Below are positions 35,206-49,788 of a stretch of DNA of 64,000 nucleotides, piece after piece. Positions within the stretch are counted from its first letter, which is position 1. Every line of letters starts with the position of its first letter. The translations under genes and the position numbers were made by a program. The notes beneath the pieces were generated by a model. It ran no database searches. It saw only the letters and a list, made by a program, of their open reading frames with translations, and was not told the DNA's origin. Origin of the DNA: Ulva prolifera (taxonomy: Eukaryota > Chlorophyta > Ulvophyceae > Ulvales > Ulvaceae); the NCBI GenBank assembly GCA_023078555.1, contig CM041204.1:2758430-2822429 (forward strand), written 5' to 3'.

Positions 35206-38200
35206 CGACCAGCTCCTGCATGCATGTGCGCTGCGGATTGTGTGATGCCGATGTCGGACTCGCGCGCGTGGCGGGGAGCGGAGGAGCAGCGGCGCCGCGG
35301 TGTAGGAATGTTGGGCTACCGTAGGCAATGCATATGCATGCACATACCCACAAGCCACCATGGCGCCGGCCTCCCCTCCGCACCTCCACCTCTAGCCCAT
35401 TTGGTGTTTGTTCTACAACAAAACCCCCTCGAGGGTATACTCACTGCCCCGCCGCCCGCCGCCTCTGCAGTCTCTAGTGGCTACATGAGGCGTCCGTGGC
35501 AGCCCAAGGGTACCACCCCAATCGCACCGCGCACCAGCCACAGACGGCAAGGCCTGGCCACAGTGTGCGTCCACCCTGAGGGAGGGGGGGGGAGGGGCTC
35601 CAGGGTCACCATGTTACATGCATGGCGTTCATGCAATTGGTTCATGTAAGTATTTCATGCAGAGATATTTGTGTCCCATGGGTCAATCGGGAATGTCCAC
35701 TGCTTGGTGACAGGTCAGGACTGATCAATGGAGTGCAGTGCAGCACAGGCGATGCTGCATCACTGCACTGCCAGGGCAAGAGGCTGGCGCAGACCATGTG
35801 GCAAGCTGCAGCAAGCTGCACACTGCCACCCCGGACCGCACTGGCGCTCCGAAGGATCCTCGAGCTCATAGCCTGGACGGCGAGGCTGGTGGAGAGAGGA
35901 TATCAGCAGTGTCACCGCAGGTCAGCTTCAAGGCAGAGTACATCACGTGCCACAGAAGCAAAAGAGCTGCATGTGGGGCACAGCGGGATTGGAACGTAAG
36001 ATCACAGGAGTGTTGCGGTGGTGTAGCTTGACCGGTGATGAACAGGAGGTAATGCAGATGAAGCTTAGGGCGTATCGAATCACTATATCCAGGAGTGGAA
36101 CACCGTGCGATGATCGAAACACGCCGACGAGCAAGCGTGTCGCTAAGCTTTGAGCAATAAGCAGTTATGGCAGGCTGTCGATATGACTGTTTCGGAACAT
36201 ATTGTGACATCGGCTGCATAAGCACGCGATGAATGGTCACAACAGCCAAGGTGACGTGCGATAGTTAGGATATGTGTCATGTTGAGCCGAAGGAGCCTCG
36301 TGCAGGCGACTGGGACGATTCTTTGGTGCGTCAGCCTGACATTGTCAGTGGATGCAAGCCTTGACTGACGCGGAAACTGCGCACGATCCAAAGAAGCTTC
36401 TTTGGCGGATCGCACCCAGTCACAGTCGTTCCATGAAGCTCAACACATGCGCTCTTCTGGATGGCTGCTTCATCCAGCACAGCCTGGATGCCTTCAATTT
36501 CGTTGATGGGAGAGCAGGCAGGCCCCGGGCGCCACCTGCGCGCTCGTATATGATATCCCCGCCCTCAGAAGAATACAGAATACAAGCAGATTTGATGATA
36601 TCATGAAGTTCCTACGGATGCATGGACGTGTCGTGGGCCGAATCCTCGGTCTGAGTCGCGGGAGACTATCGCGGGTGACTTCTCGACACTGTCCAAAGGT
36701 TTCCTGGCCAAATCTGGCTGAGTAGCTAGCGAGTACAGGCAATGCCACTGGCTGTCACTGCTCACATGCAGTGCAACGTCCCATGATGGTAAAATGGTGC
36801 GTGCAACATCCTCTGCTTCAAGGACACAGTCGGAGAAACGTGCAAAGGCCACAGCTAGCGGATGTGCAGGCGGCGACTGTGCGAAGCGAGTGGCCGGGCC
36901 TGGGGCATGGGCATGTTTGCTGCAGCAGCGGCAGATGTGAGAGCATCGCGGGACATTCGGGGATGCTAGCAGCACGCTGCTTCCCATGATGCAGATAGAT
37001 CCATGAGGCTGACTAACTAGAGGTCTGATGTCCTGAGTCGATTGCCAATTGAGACCCAAGAGGAGCCACACGGGCACAGACGCACAGCTCAGCCTGCGAA
37101 AGCCTCAATAACATTCTTATACAGGCGTGCAGCCGCCGGCGGTGCTGGGCGCCCGTGACGCTGGTAGCCACTGGTGAATCGATGTCGCAGCACCCAGGCC
37201 GTAAGCTCTGAACGCATGCAGACAGGCTTGTGTGTCATCAGCATGAGAAGAGGTCTGCTGACCGTGCACGCCAGCCCGCTCCTCTGCGTTTCCGGCATTG
37301 TCCGGAGCCGCCACGGACACGATTCAGGTCGCCCAGATGTCCGCCGGTGGTTGGTTGTGAACGGCCGGGCCAGCCTGCACATAGCGGCTGCAAGAGCCTA
37401 GGCACAGCATTGTCGCAATGGCGCTGCGGCAATGCATCGTCTGTGTGCGTGGGGGACGCACTGCGCATGACAATGTGCCAGCCGCCCGGCAACACATCCG
37501 TTGTCACCACTGCGTGACACAAGAATCTACGTGACACAAGAATCTACGTGACACAAGAATCTACGGGTGCCAAGCAGCAGTCCCACACCCACACCGGCCA
37601 AATCTGTCGCCGAAATCGGATTACACCGTTGCGGCGCCTATGCACAGGCAGCTGCCCACCACCACCTGGCTGAACATACCAAAAAACACTGGCTGCCCAC
37701 TGATGAGACTCACTCTTATACCCAGACCTGGCAAGAAAGATCGGGTTCCATTCGATCCCAGCAAAAACCTGTAGATCTTGCGGCGCTCTGGCAGCGCTGA
37801 ACAGCACTGCTGCCACAAGCCGGCCAACGCAAGTTGTGACCTCTTGTGAGACGTCGCCTCCGACCTCGTAGCTCGGCACACCACCCCTCTCTACCACAGC
37901 TGGCGTCCGCCAGATTTCGCAACGCCATCACCGGCGAGTGATCGCTGTTTCGACATTGCAGCTGCACATGAACCTCGAGGCAGCAGCCTCGCTGCTACTC
38001 GTCTCTCACCGCACAGCTCTGCTCACATCTCTCGCGTTTTATTTCTTGACATTCGCCATGTGTTCTATCGCCTCCTCGTTACTGCAACCAGCCAGAGGGG
38101 GCCGGACAAGGTCCCCGCTTGCCCCATCTTCTTGAAACATCTCTGCTACAACACGCACAATCAGGCACAATCAGGCGGAGCAGAAAGTGCAGAGCTCACG

Positions 38201-39091
38201 CCGGACTGCGCAGGGGTTCTCGCCACCACGGACAGGACTTCGCACTGTGTCCTCCATCCGCTCTCGCCGGCCACGCCGGCACCGCCATGAGCCCCGCAGC
38301 ACACGACACGTGACGCAGCTCATCGCCGCTGCAGCCACCTTTGACGCAACCTGTGCATGGCCGGCGGACCGCTTGTGGGCAGCACACAGCCACTGTGAAA
38401 GCAGCCTGCAGCGACTGAGGCCCCCCGGCCTTATACCTGAGCTTCCTCTGTTACATTCTATAATCCGCAATGCCACTGTCGCGAGCGGCTCCACAGAGGT
38501 CTGTCAGTCAGCTCAGAGCAAGGCGAGGCACAGCCGCCAGCTGCGCAGGCGCAAGCAAGGCTGACACGGCTAAGCCTTGACCCCAAAAAGCCGGGCCAAC
38601 ATGACGCTCCCGGGGGCAGGTATGCCAGCTAGCAGGGCCAGCCCGATCACCCACAGGCTGACGGAGCAGCCTGCTAGTCAGGGCTATACCCGCCGCAGCC
38701 CACATGCACGGGCATTACGGTCCAGCCCCGAACTCTGCAGCAGCTGAACGGAGGCACAGCCCCACCCCCCACCAGCGGCACCTCTCCACCCCGCGCTGAA
38801 GCCGAGTCGGCCACCCGAGCCTCCTGGTCAACGTGCAGATCAGCTGAGTCAAAACACGGCGCAGCCCCCCCCCCCGCCCCGGGCATCGCGCTGCAGCAGC
38901 AACGACCATCCGAGCAACTCACCCCCGGTGCACATGCTGAGTAATCATGCATACATACATCCGCTGCGCCGCCACGCGCCGCAGCTGCCCAGCCCTCTCG
39001 GCCCAGCCCGGCGCCGTGTCTTAGGTGGCCACCCTCGTGCTCCCAGCCCTCTCAGCCCAGCCCGGCACCTTGGCCTAATGGCGACGCTCAC
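35206..39091. other. Long stretch without a supported gene
   Basis: Nearly 3.9 kb with no reading frame that looks like protein on either strand. The left part may contain upstream exons of the minus-strand tandem-repeat gene, and the right end the 3' untranslated region of UMP kinase. The stretch holds a 17-base triple repeat at 37514 and a C11 tract at 38865-38875. Confidence 0.45.
37514..37564. repeat. Three perfect tandem copies of a 17-base unit
   Basis: GTGACACAAGAATCTAC occurs three times in a row without mismatch (37514-37530, 37531-37547 and 37548-37564). It is a small, probably variable minisatellite in non-coding sequence. Confidence 0.95.
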
Positions 39092-41875
<2,784 letters not shown>

Positions 41876-42137
41876 GCATCTGCGAGGAAAGGCTAGGCCC
41901 TGGATGTAGTAAAGAGAAACATCGAACCAAGCGAAACGTTGCTGGCCATGCGAGATCTGTGGCGAATGGCGTTCGACACTGCTTAGCCAGTGGTAAGTCG
42001 CACAATTCCATCACTTTGGGAGAATAGAGCTTCGCAGTCGCATGAATTCTGCTTGACAACTAATCACCATGGCCGCTTTGCCTGCCAGCGTTTCATAATT
42101 TGGCGCTGTTCTGCTTAGCGACGGCAGGATCGACAAC
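41876..42137. promoter_or_regulatory. Shared divergent promoter, UMP kinase and CDP-DAG synthase
   Basis: Only 262 bases separate the two start codons. The region must contain both promoters and both 5' untranslated regions, which makes a bidirectional promoter likely. No named element was recognised. Confidence 0.55.
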
Positions 42138-45100
42138 ATGCCGGAAACACCGAAGGCTTCCAAGAAGCCCAGCAGCTTCCTGATCCGGACTCTCAGCACT
42201 ATAGCGCTGCTTCTCGTGTTCGTGGGCGTCATGTGGGGCGGGCACATTCCGTCCGCGATCGTCGTGTGCATCTTTCAGGTGCGCTCACGTACACAGGCAC
42301 ATCGCCCGGTCGTAGCACTCCCAGTCGCGCGCTGCATTGCGCACGTTTGTATTGATTCCATAATGTATGGCTGAAGCGGTACGTTGACTCACATTTTGGG
42401 CCTTGGGCACGAAGTTGAGCGACACATGCTGGTGTAAAGTCTGCGTAGTCGCTGAAGCAGCGCCCGGGCTGCAAATTTCTTGACAGGATGAAGCATATGG
42501 CTAAATTCTATCAGGCCTAGTCTGCATGCTTTGTGCTTGTAACCTCGCTGAGATCACCAAAGCCAGGCGGTCACGATGCAGGCATTGATGGTGAAGGAGC
42601 TGTTTGGGCTAGCTCGCAGGGTCGACGAGTCGTTGAGCATGCCACTCTTCCGTACACAGCAGTGGTATTTCTTCTTCGTTGCCACTTTCTACTTGTATGG
42701 CAGGTATGACTTGCTCCTCCTTCCAAGACATGTGCAGCCTGCGGCGTGGCACGCCTGACAGCAGGATTCGCTTCAATGAAAGGCAGATACATGGCTTTTG
42801 GTAACCAATCTTGACCGCAATGTCCCATTCCTGTACCAAAGATATTGTGTATTTCCCGAGTTGACGTCCGGCTGATGGAAATGTGTGTCATCAGCATTAG
42901 AAATGCACTCTTCAGCAGACGTGCAACACTGACCTCGTGCCCACAACATGTCGCTTCTGCACTCAATGCAAGCAGCCTCAGCATGCTTGGCACACGTGGT
43001 TTGCACAGTGATATTCTCGTCCTACGCATACCTTTGGCCAGCTGAAGTACCCATCTGCATGCATCCGGCTGTTGATCGCCTTACTTCACTGTCAGCTGGC
43101 AACCTGATTCCAACATGTCTCCTGGCATGGCCACAATGCGGTTTGCACTTGAACATCCATTGCAGTCCATGTTGCCAGCCACAGTTTGCTGCGGCGGGGG
43201 TGGAACACCCCTGTATACGCTGCTTGCATGCATCAGCCAGCTACAGTCCATGGCACCCGTGCTCCACAGTATCCACATCCGCCTGTGCAACATCCATGGC
43301 AGAGCTGGCTCCAGTGCATGGCAGAGCTGGTTCCAGCGCCGGAGCGTTGGCATGTGCTGGCCTAGTGTAGCCGTTGCCTCGAGGCCATCCGATCCATCCA
43401 CGCTGAGTTGGAGCATACCGGGGCAATCGTCCGGTGCTCTCCCGCCCCGATCCACTACAGATCGGCATATGTGGTCCCGTTAACTCGCAGTTGTCAATGT
43501 CCAGTAGGATACGGCTCAGTAAATTCAGATTTACGTTACTTTACAGATGCACGCAAGTCAAGGTGACTGTGCCATTCCTGCGGTGCTACCTACCTCTCCG
43601 ACTTTGTGGTTGTCACACAAGCGAAGGCACAGCGCAGTGTCCTACTGCAGATGCACACCCAATTCAACGGCGTCGGTACATGGTTGCAGTTCGTTCATGC
43701 ATGGCCAACTTTACCAATTCAGGCGGCCTGTGATTCGCTGACGCTCGGGCAGCGCTCCGCGCTTCCCCGCTGCAGTGCAAGCCCATGCAAGCATGTTCCC
43801 ATGACCACTTGCACAACAACTGTTACATTTGTTTCGCTGTCGTTCGGGCGTCCATGGTGGCTACCCGCCACACAGTCTCCGTCCGTGCTAAGCACTGGCA
43901 GTTCTTCGAATTGGCATAGCTGCACCCACAGAAGGAGTGATCCTGCCCCGTCATGAGTGATCTCATCAGGAGCGAAGACTTTCATCGAGCCGCAACAGGG
44001 CGATGGACAGTCACGGTCACTGCAGACCCTTCAATCATTTCTATTCGGCCACGGCTGCAGGTTTGTGCGGCAGAACTTTGCCCCCACGTTTGCGATCGCG
44101 CCTGACGTCGCGAGGGCGACCCGCTTCCTCATGTGGCTGCACGGCCGCCACCTCATCATCTCCTATTGGCTCTACATCTTCGGTGCGCCCTCGCCGCCCC
44201 GGCCCCCCCGCAGGCCCCCTCCCTGAGCTCCCCTGCGCGGCTGCACGTTCTTCATTGTCCCGCACAGGCGGTGCATCGCTGAGTACCTCAGCACACTGCA
44301 GCGGCCGTCCAGGGGAACAGCACGCATGCATGATGGCAGTGGCCAGGCGTGTCGATGACCAGCCCATGTGGCCACACACGCGGCGCGGGCTGGGTTGTGA
44401 TTACATACCTGCCCAGCCTCTGGTCCAGCCAGCCTGATACCGCCCGGGCTCTGCACTCACTGGCCCGCGCCTGCGATGGGCAGTTCCAGGAAATAGCAGG
44501 TGAGGGCAGCAGCCGTCACCTGCGGCACCTCAGCCCTCGCGCCGCAGGGAACGTGGTGTAAGGCTGCACCAGAGTGGCCGAGGTGACTTGGAACTGTGCC
44601 CCAGGTGACCACCGTGTGCATGCGATGGGGCGGCGATGCATTTCCGTGTATTGCCGGCGGTGGTGCTCCCCGCTTCGCCGTGTGCGTCCCTGTAAGACAT
44701 CCGCGCCCATCCACGTGCAGCTCCAACCCATGCATTTACGGCGGCAGTTACGGCGGCACGTCGGCGAGAGGCGGGGTGCGGTGTGCAGGGCTCGTGCTGT
44801 TTGTGCTGACGCTGCAGCAGGGGCAGTACTCGTACCAATTCCGGCAGCTCGCGTGGACGCACCTCATCGTGTTCTTCGTCGTGCTGCCGACGTCGTTCCT
44901 CGTGCCCCTCGCCTTCGAGGGCCTCGTGTGGTTCTTCCTGCCCTGCGGCCTCATCATCGTCAACGACATCATGGCCTACCTCGCCGGTGCGCCCTCACCC
45001 CTGACACACGCCCAAGCTCTGCAAATGCATTGCAATACGTATGCAATGCATGCACATGTTTGAGCAAGAACGTCGCTGATGTGGATCTACTCTGACTGAA

Positions 45101-47119
45101 AGACAGTGAACATTCATGCAGCACGCAAATTGAGGTGTCTCACGACGAATCACCCGACAGATCATGTGCCTTTTGTTCACACGAGGTGGTGCGGTGCAGG
45201 GAAGCTGTGCGGGCGGACGCCGCTGATCAAGCTGTCGCCGAAGAAGACGTGGGAGGGCTTCATCGGCGGCGCCCTCGGCACCATGGCCGCCTCGCTCGCG
45301 CTCTCCTACGCCTTTGCACAATTCCAGGTGCGCCTGTCTCAAGTGTGGATGTTCTGAAAGAAGCACCTTCTGTTCCACTCTACAAACTCGGTCTCGCAGC
45401 TTCAGATTCATGCATGGCCATCCCATCTGCTGTGGTCATCTGCCATGCAATGCAGCAAGGCCATTCGTGGTGGCGTGCTTAGTCTTGAGACAGCGCTGAG
45501 CCCCCGAGCTTGCGCTGCGGCGGTGCGGAGCTGCGTGTATCCCCATGTCCAAATCGCTGGCTACCGATCAGTCAACCCAAGGCCACAAGCACGACATGGA
45601 CGTCCGACCATCTCGATGGACCAAGCCACGCTGAACGCGGCGTGTTACACTCTGGGCCGCACGCCTGATAGCTTAGACGCTGGGCGTGAAATCTACCAGC
45701 GTAGACACCAGGCCGCACGCCTGGTAGCTTAGACGTTGCGGCTCCCGCCTGCAACCGGCATCCTGCAGTCCCCACCCCTCCCGGCTCACCCCTCTCCCAC
45801 GAATGCGCTCATGCATGCAGTGGATGGTTTGTCCGCGGCGGGAGCTTGCATTCGGACCGCTGCACTGCGAGACGCCGGAGGCGTTTGTCGCGGTGCAGTA
45901 TGGCCTGCCGGACCTCTGGCAGATGCTGCCGGACTTCGTCACGCAGGAGGTGCGGCCGGCACTGTGGACGTTCGTGCCGCAGGCGGTGCGCGACGCGTTT
46001 GCGGCGATCACGTGGACGTGCATGCCGGCGCAGATGCATGCGGTCGCGCTCGCCGCGTTTGCCTCCATCATCGGCCCCTTCGGTGCGTCCCTGCGCCCTC
46101 TTCCCCCAGCCCCCTGCGCCATATTCTTGCCTGTGATCAGTTGTGGCGCTGACTCTGTCCTGTGACACAACGCATGACACGAAGTTGTTGTGACTTGGGT
46201 TTGGGCAGATTCGCGGTGGCTGTTGCTCTCCTGTCGCGTGTGCTTTGCGTTGCTCGTGTGCTTCCTCGTTGTCTCTCCGGCTTTGTCCCTGTGACACACC
46301 ACGCACGACACGTTGAGGTCTCTGGCACGAGCCGTGCGCATGCTGAGGGCGGGTCATCGGTTTCTGGGCGCGTCCCTACATAGTGTGAGGCTGTGACCGA
46401 AGACATGGACCTTGTGAATGGGGTGATTTTGTCCACATGGCCTCACCTGATGGACAAACATAGCACCACACAGATGCACAGTACAGGTGCACATTAGCTG
46501 CAGAGTACAGGTCTCAGCGCAGATGCGTTTGCCCGTGATATCGCACTGAGAATGTCATCTTCCACACTCTCAATCGCCTATCCCCCAGATCTGAACACAG
46601 CAGATTTACAACTACCAAGGATTACATGGGCAGTGCACGACTGGGGTCGTGGCCCCTCGTCCACCTTCTTCCCACCTGCCTGCTGTCTCTCTATGGTGCA
46701 GATCCCCTGTGCCATGGGCCGGGTGTTGCGGCCCTCACGTCACCCCTGCATGCCCCTCTGCAGCACAGCAGGAACAGAACCAGCCCGCAACCGCGCGACT
46801 ACGTGCAGGTGGCTTCTTCGCGAGCGGCTTCAAGCGCGCCCTCGGCATCAAGGACTTTGGCGACTCGATCCCCGGCCACGGCGGCGTCACCGACCGCTTC
46901 GACTGCCAGATGATGATGGTCGTGTTTACGTACCTCTACTTCCACGCCTACATCGCCCGCGACGCCGCCGAGGCCGACCTGCTCGACGCGGCGATGGACC
47001 TCACCGCTGCCGCGAAGCTCCGCATCTTCGAGCGCCTCGGCGGGCTGCTCGCGGTCGACGGCGTCCTCGACCTCGAGCGGCTGCAGGAGTTCCTGCAGAC
47101 CGCAGGTGCCGCGCGGTGA
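42138..47119 (+). CDS. CDS1: CDP-diacylglycerol synthase (phosphatidate cytidylyltransferase)
   Basis: The enzyme makes CDP-diacylglycerol from phosphatidate and CTP, the precursor of phosphatidylinositol and phosphatidylglycerol; eukaryotic forms sit in the ER membrane. Seven exons agree in phase: 42138-42278, 42582-42703, 44061-44182, 44789-44986, 45200-45327, 45821-46082 and 46809-47119, giving 427 residues. Landmarks in order: a first membrane helix (IALLLVFVGVMWGGHIPSA), WYFFFVATFYLYG, several hydrophobic helices, IIVNDIMAYLAG, the highly conserved CGRTPLIKLSPKKTWEGFIG, WMVCPRRELAF, and the family signature KRALGIKDFGDSIPGHGG followed by DRFD. This is the eukaryotic CDS1/2 type, not the bacterial/plastid CdsA-like form. 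The second intron is 1.36 kb. Exons 1-2 have ordinary GC; exons 3-7 are GC-rich. Confidence 0.97.
45655..45738. repeat. 28-bp direct repeat with 56-bp period in a CDS1 intron
   Basis: The units at 45655-45682 and 45711-45738 match at 26 of 28 bases. They lie in the fifth intron, upstream of exon 6. Confidence 0.85.
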
Positions 47120-49788
47120 CGGCCTGCAAGGTCCCGCGCTCGAGAGGGCGCGCATGCGTGTATGTGGCGCGGGGGGGGGGGGGGGGTCCGCTGCTTGCGC
47201 GCAGCTGCAGCAGTTTGCGGCGTGGGACAGACAGCATAAACACAGCGCCCAGGCAGCTGCGGCGTGGGCACTCTGCTGCTGCGCAAGGGTTGACAGCGCG
47301 ACGCGGCACGTCCGGTGTCTCATGCATGCATGGAACTATACGCCTGGGATCGTGGCACCTCGTGCACCTTCGTATGCGTGTAGCATATCGTGTGCAGCGG
47401 CACAGTACGCATGGCGGCCACAGAGCCCTCGGCAGAGCGGCTGTGGTGGCGCACACACTCGCAGCGGCTCTGCGCAGGTGGAGGTGCATGACAGAATGGG
47501 GAGCCTTGTCGGCGCATACTTGAGCGGGGACGCATGGGCTATGAGTGACAGCCGAGGGTGGCGTGTGCACGTGAAGCACCTGCCAGAGGGCCATGAGTGC
47601 GGCGCCCCCCCCCCCCATGCAAGCCTGATGCCCATGCAGATGCCCGCCAAGTTCGGGGTTCGGCAGAGACTGGCCGAGTCCAGCACATGCATATGCGAGA
47701 GCGTTGCACGCGAGCGCGCTGATGTCGAGGACGGCAAGATCATGGCCTAACAGCAGGGAAGGCGCAGGGGGGTTGCTTGAGCTCAGCGCGCGTGGCTGCG
47801 CCTGCTCCGCACATGACTGCATGCATGCGTGCAGCTGCACACCGCAAGGCAGCCCGTGGCTGTGTCGTGTCGGTTGCGTAGGTTGGGGCGGGGGGGAGGT
47901 GGCATGCAGCAGGGGGTGTTGCCGGCGGCCCGGTAGGCATGCATGCTCGAGCATGCCCCCCCCTGTATGTACACGCTCGTTGTGGCTCAGCGTGCCGTCA
48001 CCTACCGTCCAGGCCAGCTGCGCCGCACTGCGTGTGCCTGCAATGGGCGCGCGAGACGAGCCTGTGCCAGCGTTCATCGCAGCCATGCATGGAGCGCCGC
48101 TGCCGGAGGTGTACCGGTCGAAGCAGGCAAGGCCAGGCCTGGTGCTGCAGGTGGCGTCCGGAAGCCATCAGGCACCGCCATGAGCGCTCCTATCCCGACT
48201 TGCGCAAGCTGCGCTGCTCCGCACACGGGATAGGAGCTGCTTGCGCAGCTTGCGCAAGTCGAGCATTTGTTCTCATTGTTCGTTTGCAGAGCGCACCGGT
48301 GCATGGCATGGGAGGCTGACCCATGGACAGAGGGCAAAAGGTTGTGTGTGCCGAATGCGGTTGCTTGGTGGGGAACGGGTCGTGCTAACCCGGTATGCAT
48401 TGGGTCGTACGGATGCGTCCATGCAAAGGCGCTGGCTGCACTGGCATGTAGCAGATGCCGCACTTGGAATTCATCGAGCGCGCAGACCTGCTTTGCACTT
48501 GCATGCACTTTACAAGGCAGCGGGCGAGGGCTGCATGGCAGCGCGGCCTCACCGAGGTTTTCATACCAGTGGTATTGCAGTTTTGGGATTGAGCTGTGCT
48601 TTTTTTTAGGCCAGTGACCCATTTCTGTGCACTGTGACAAGTCAGAGTGCAACGAGGATGGTGGAGTGTTTTCTGCCTGGCATTTTCTGGCATCCGTTCG
48701 CTGTATGCACCTGTTACACTGGATGATGGAATTATTCAGTCTGACTCTGTCTGGCAGCACCGAGAGCAATCTGTGTCCAAAAGTGATCGCTGGACAGTCT
48801 GTCATGTAATGTTAAGGGACTGCAGCAAAGGTTGGACATCATGCAGTTTCGTGCGCGCCTGGCTCGTCATGTTTGTGGCCTCAGGTGCACAGATGGATCT
48901 GTGCCACTCCAGGGCGGTGAACAAACATCATGACGGCGAGGTCCAACACTCCGCGACAATGAAAGTTCAGACAGCCAACAGTTACATTCCGTCCGTTGGC
49001 AGACTTGTGACAGGTTTTGCGATATGTACTGCAGTGTAGCTTCGCTCGCCCGGGCTGCGCAAGGTGTCCCAGGTCAAACAGTCAAGGCTGCAGTGAGGCT
49101 TGTACAAGTGCGAATTTGCTATTGCATCAATGATCGCAGATTTGATGTGCATGCGAGTGCGAAGATGGTGGTGCCGCGGTGTGCGTCAGTCACTCGCCAA
49201 CTGCCGAAGCTAGACACGCCACCGTGGCTGCCACATGAAGCGTTGACATGGCGTATGAGAGAAGCCCAACATCACGGGCGCAAACGGATCGGCTCTCGTT
49301 GCTTTGTTCCACTGTTAAAGTATGAAGAACAGGGCAAACGTAGGCCAGCGCCTAGATTGTTGTTATGTTCCGTGCCTTCGCTTGTAGCCATTGCATCATG
49401 CGCGCTGGATTCGGCTGCGCAGGAGGTCACACGCAGACCACGTCATTGTGTGATGTGATCATCAGTGCCTGCCCTAGGAAGTACGCGGTGCAATGCTCCC
49501 TGCCAACGTCATGACTTGTGCATTCACTGTGTTTCGTTGCCGTTGAGAACGCCTGAGATCCGAGTATTCGGAGCTGGTCCTCGGCCTTCTAATCTCTGCT
49601 GTATAATTTTTGCATCATCAAGGTGTTGTATTCCTCACCTGTTCGTGCAGAGACGACACACCTTCAGAGCTGCTCCGAATCTGAAGACCCGCGCCATGGC
49701 TCCAAGTACGCTGCTTCCCATGGATCAGGCATCTGAGCAGTGATACATAATAATTTATTATGATTATGGATGTCCATGCTGCGGTTTA
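47120..49788. other. Intergenic stretch without a supported gene
   Basis: About 2.7 kb between CDS1 and the thiamin gene. Long open frames here follow GC content and do not resemble proteins. It contains a G16 tract (47171-47186), many TGCATGC palindromes and the interlocked inverted repeats at 48186. The 5' end, and possibly a first exon, of the thiamin gene must lie in the right-hand part. Confidence 0.45.
48186..48260. repeat. Interlocked perfect inverted repeats (12 and 17 bp)
   Basis: Arm A (48186-48197) is the reverse complement of A' (48226-48237), and arm B (48197-48213) of B' (48244-48260), all without mismatch. Order is A-B-A'-B'. Arm B also contains the self-complementary TTGCGCAA. 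There is no coding context. Confidence 0.85.

Noticed and set aside
47001..48086. 361-codon minus-strand frame after CDS1
   Set aside because: It overlaps the end of CDS1, runs through a homopolymer and has no protein-like character.
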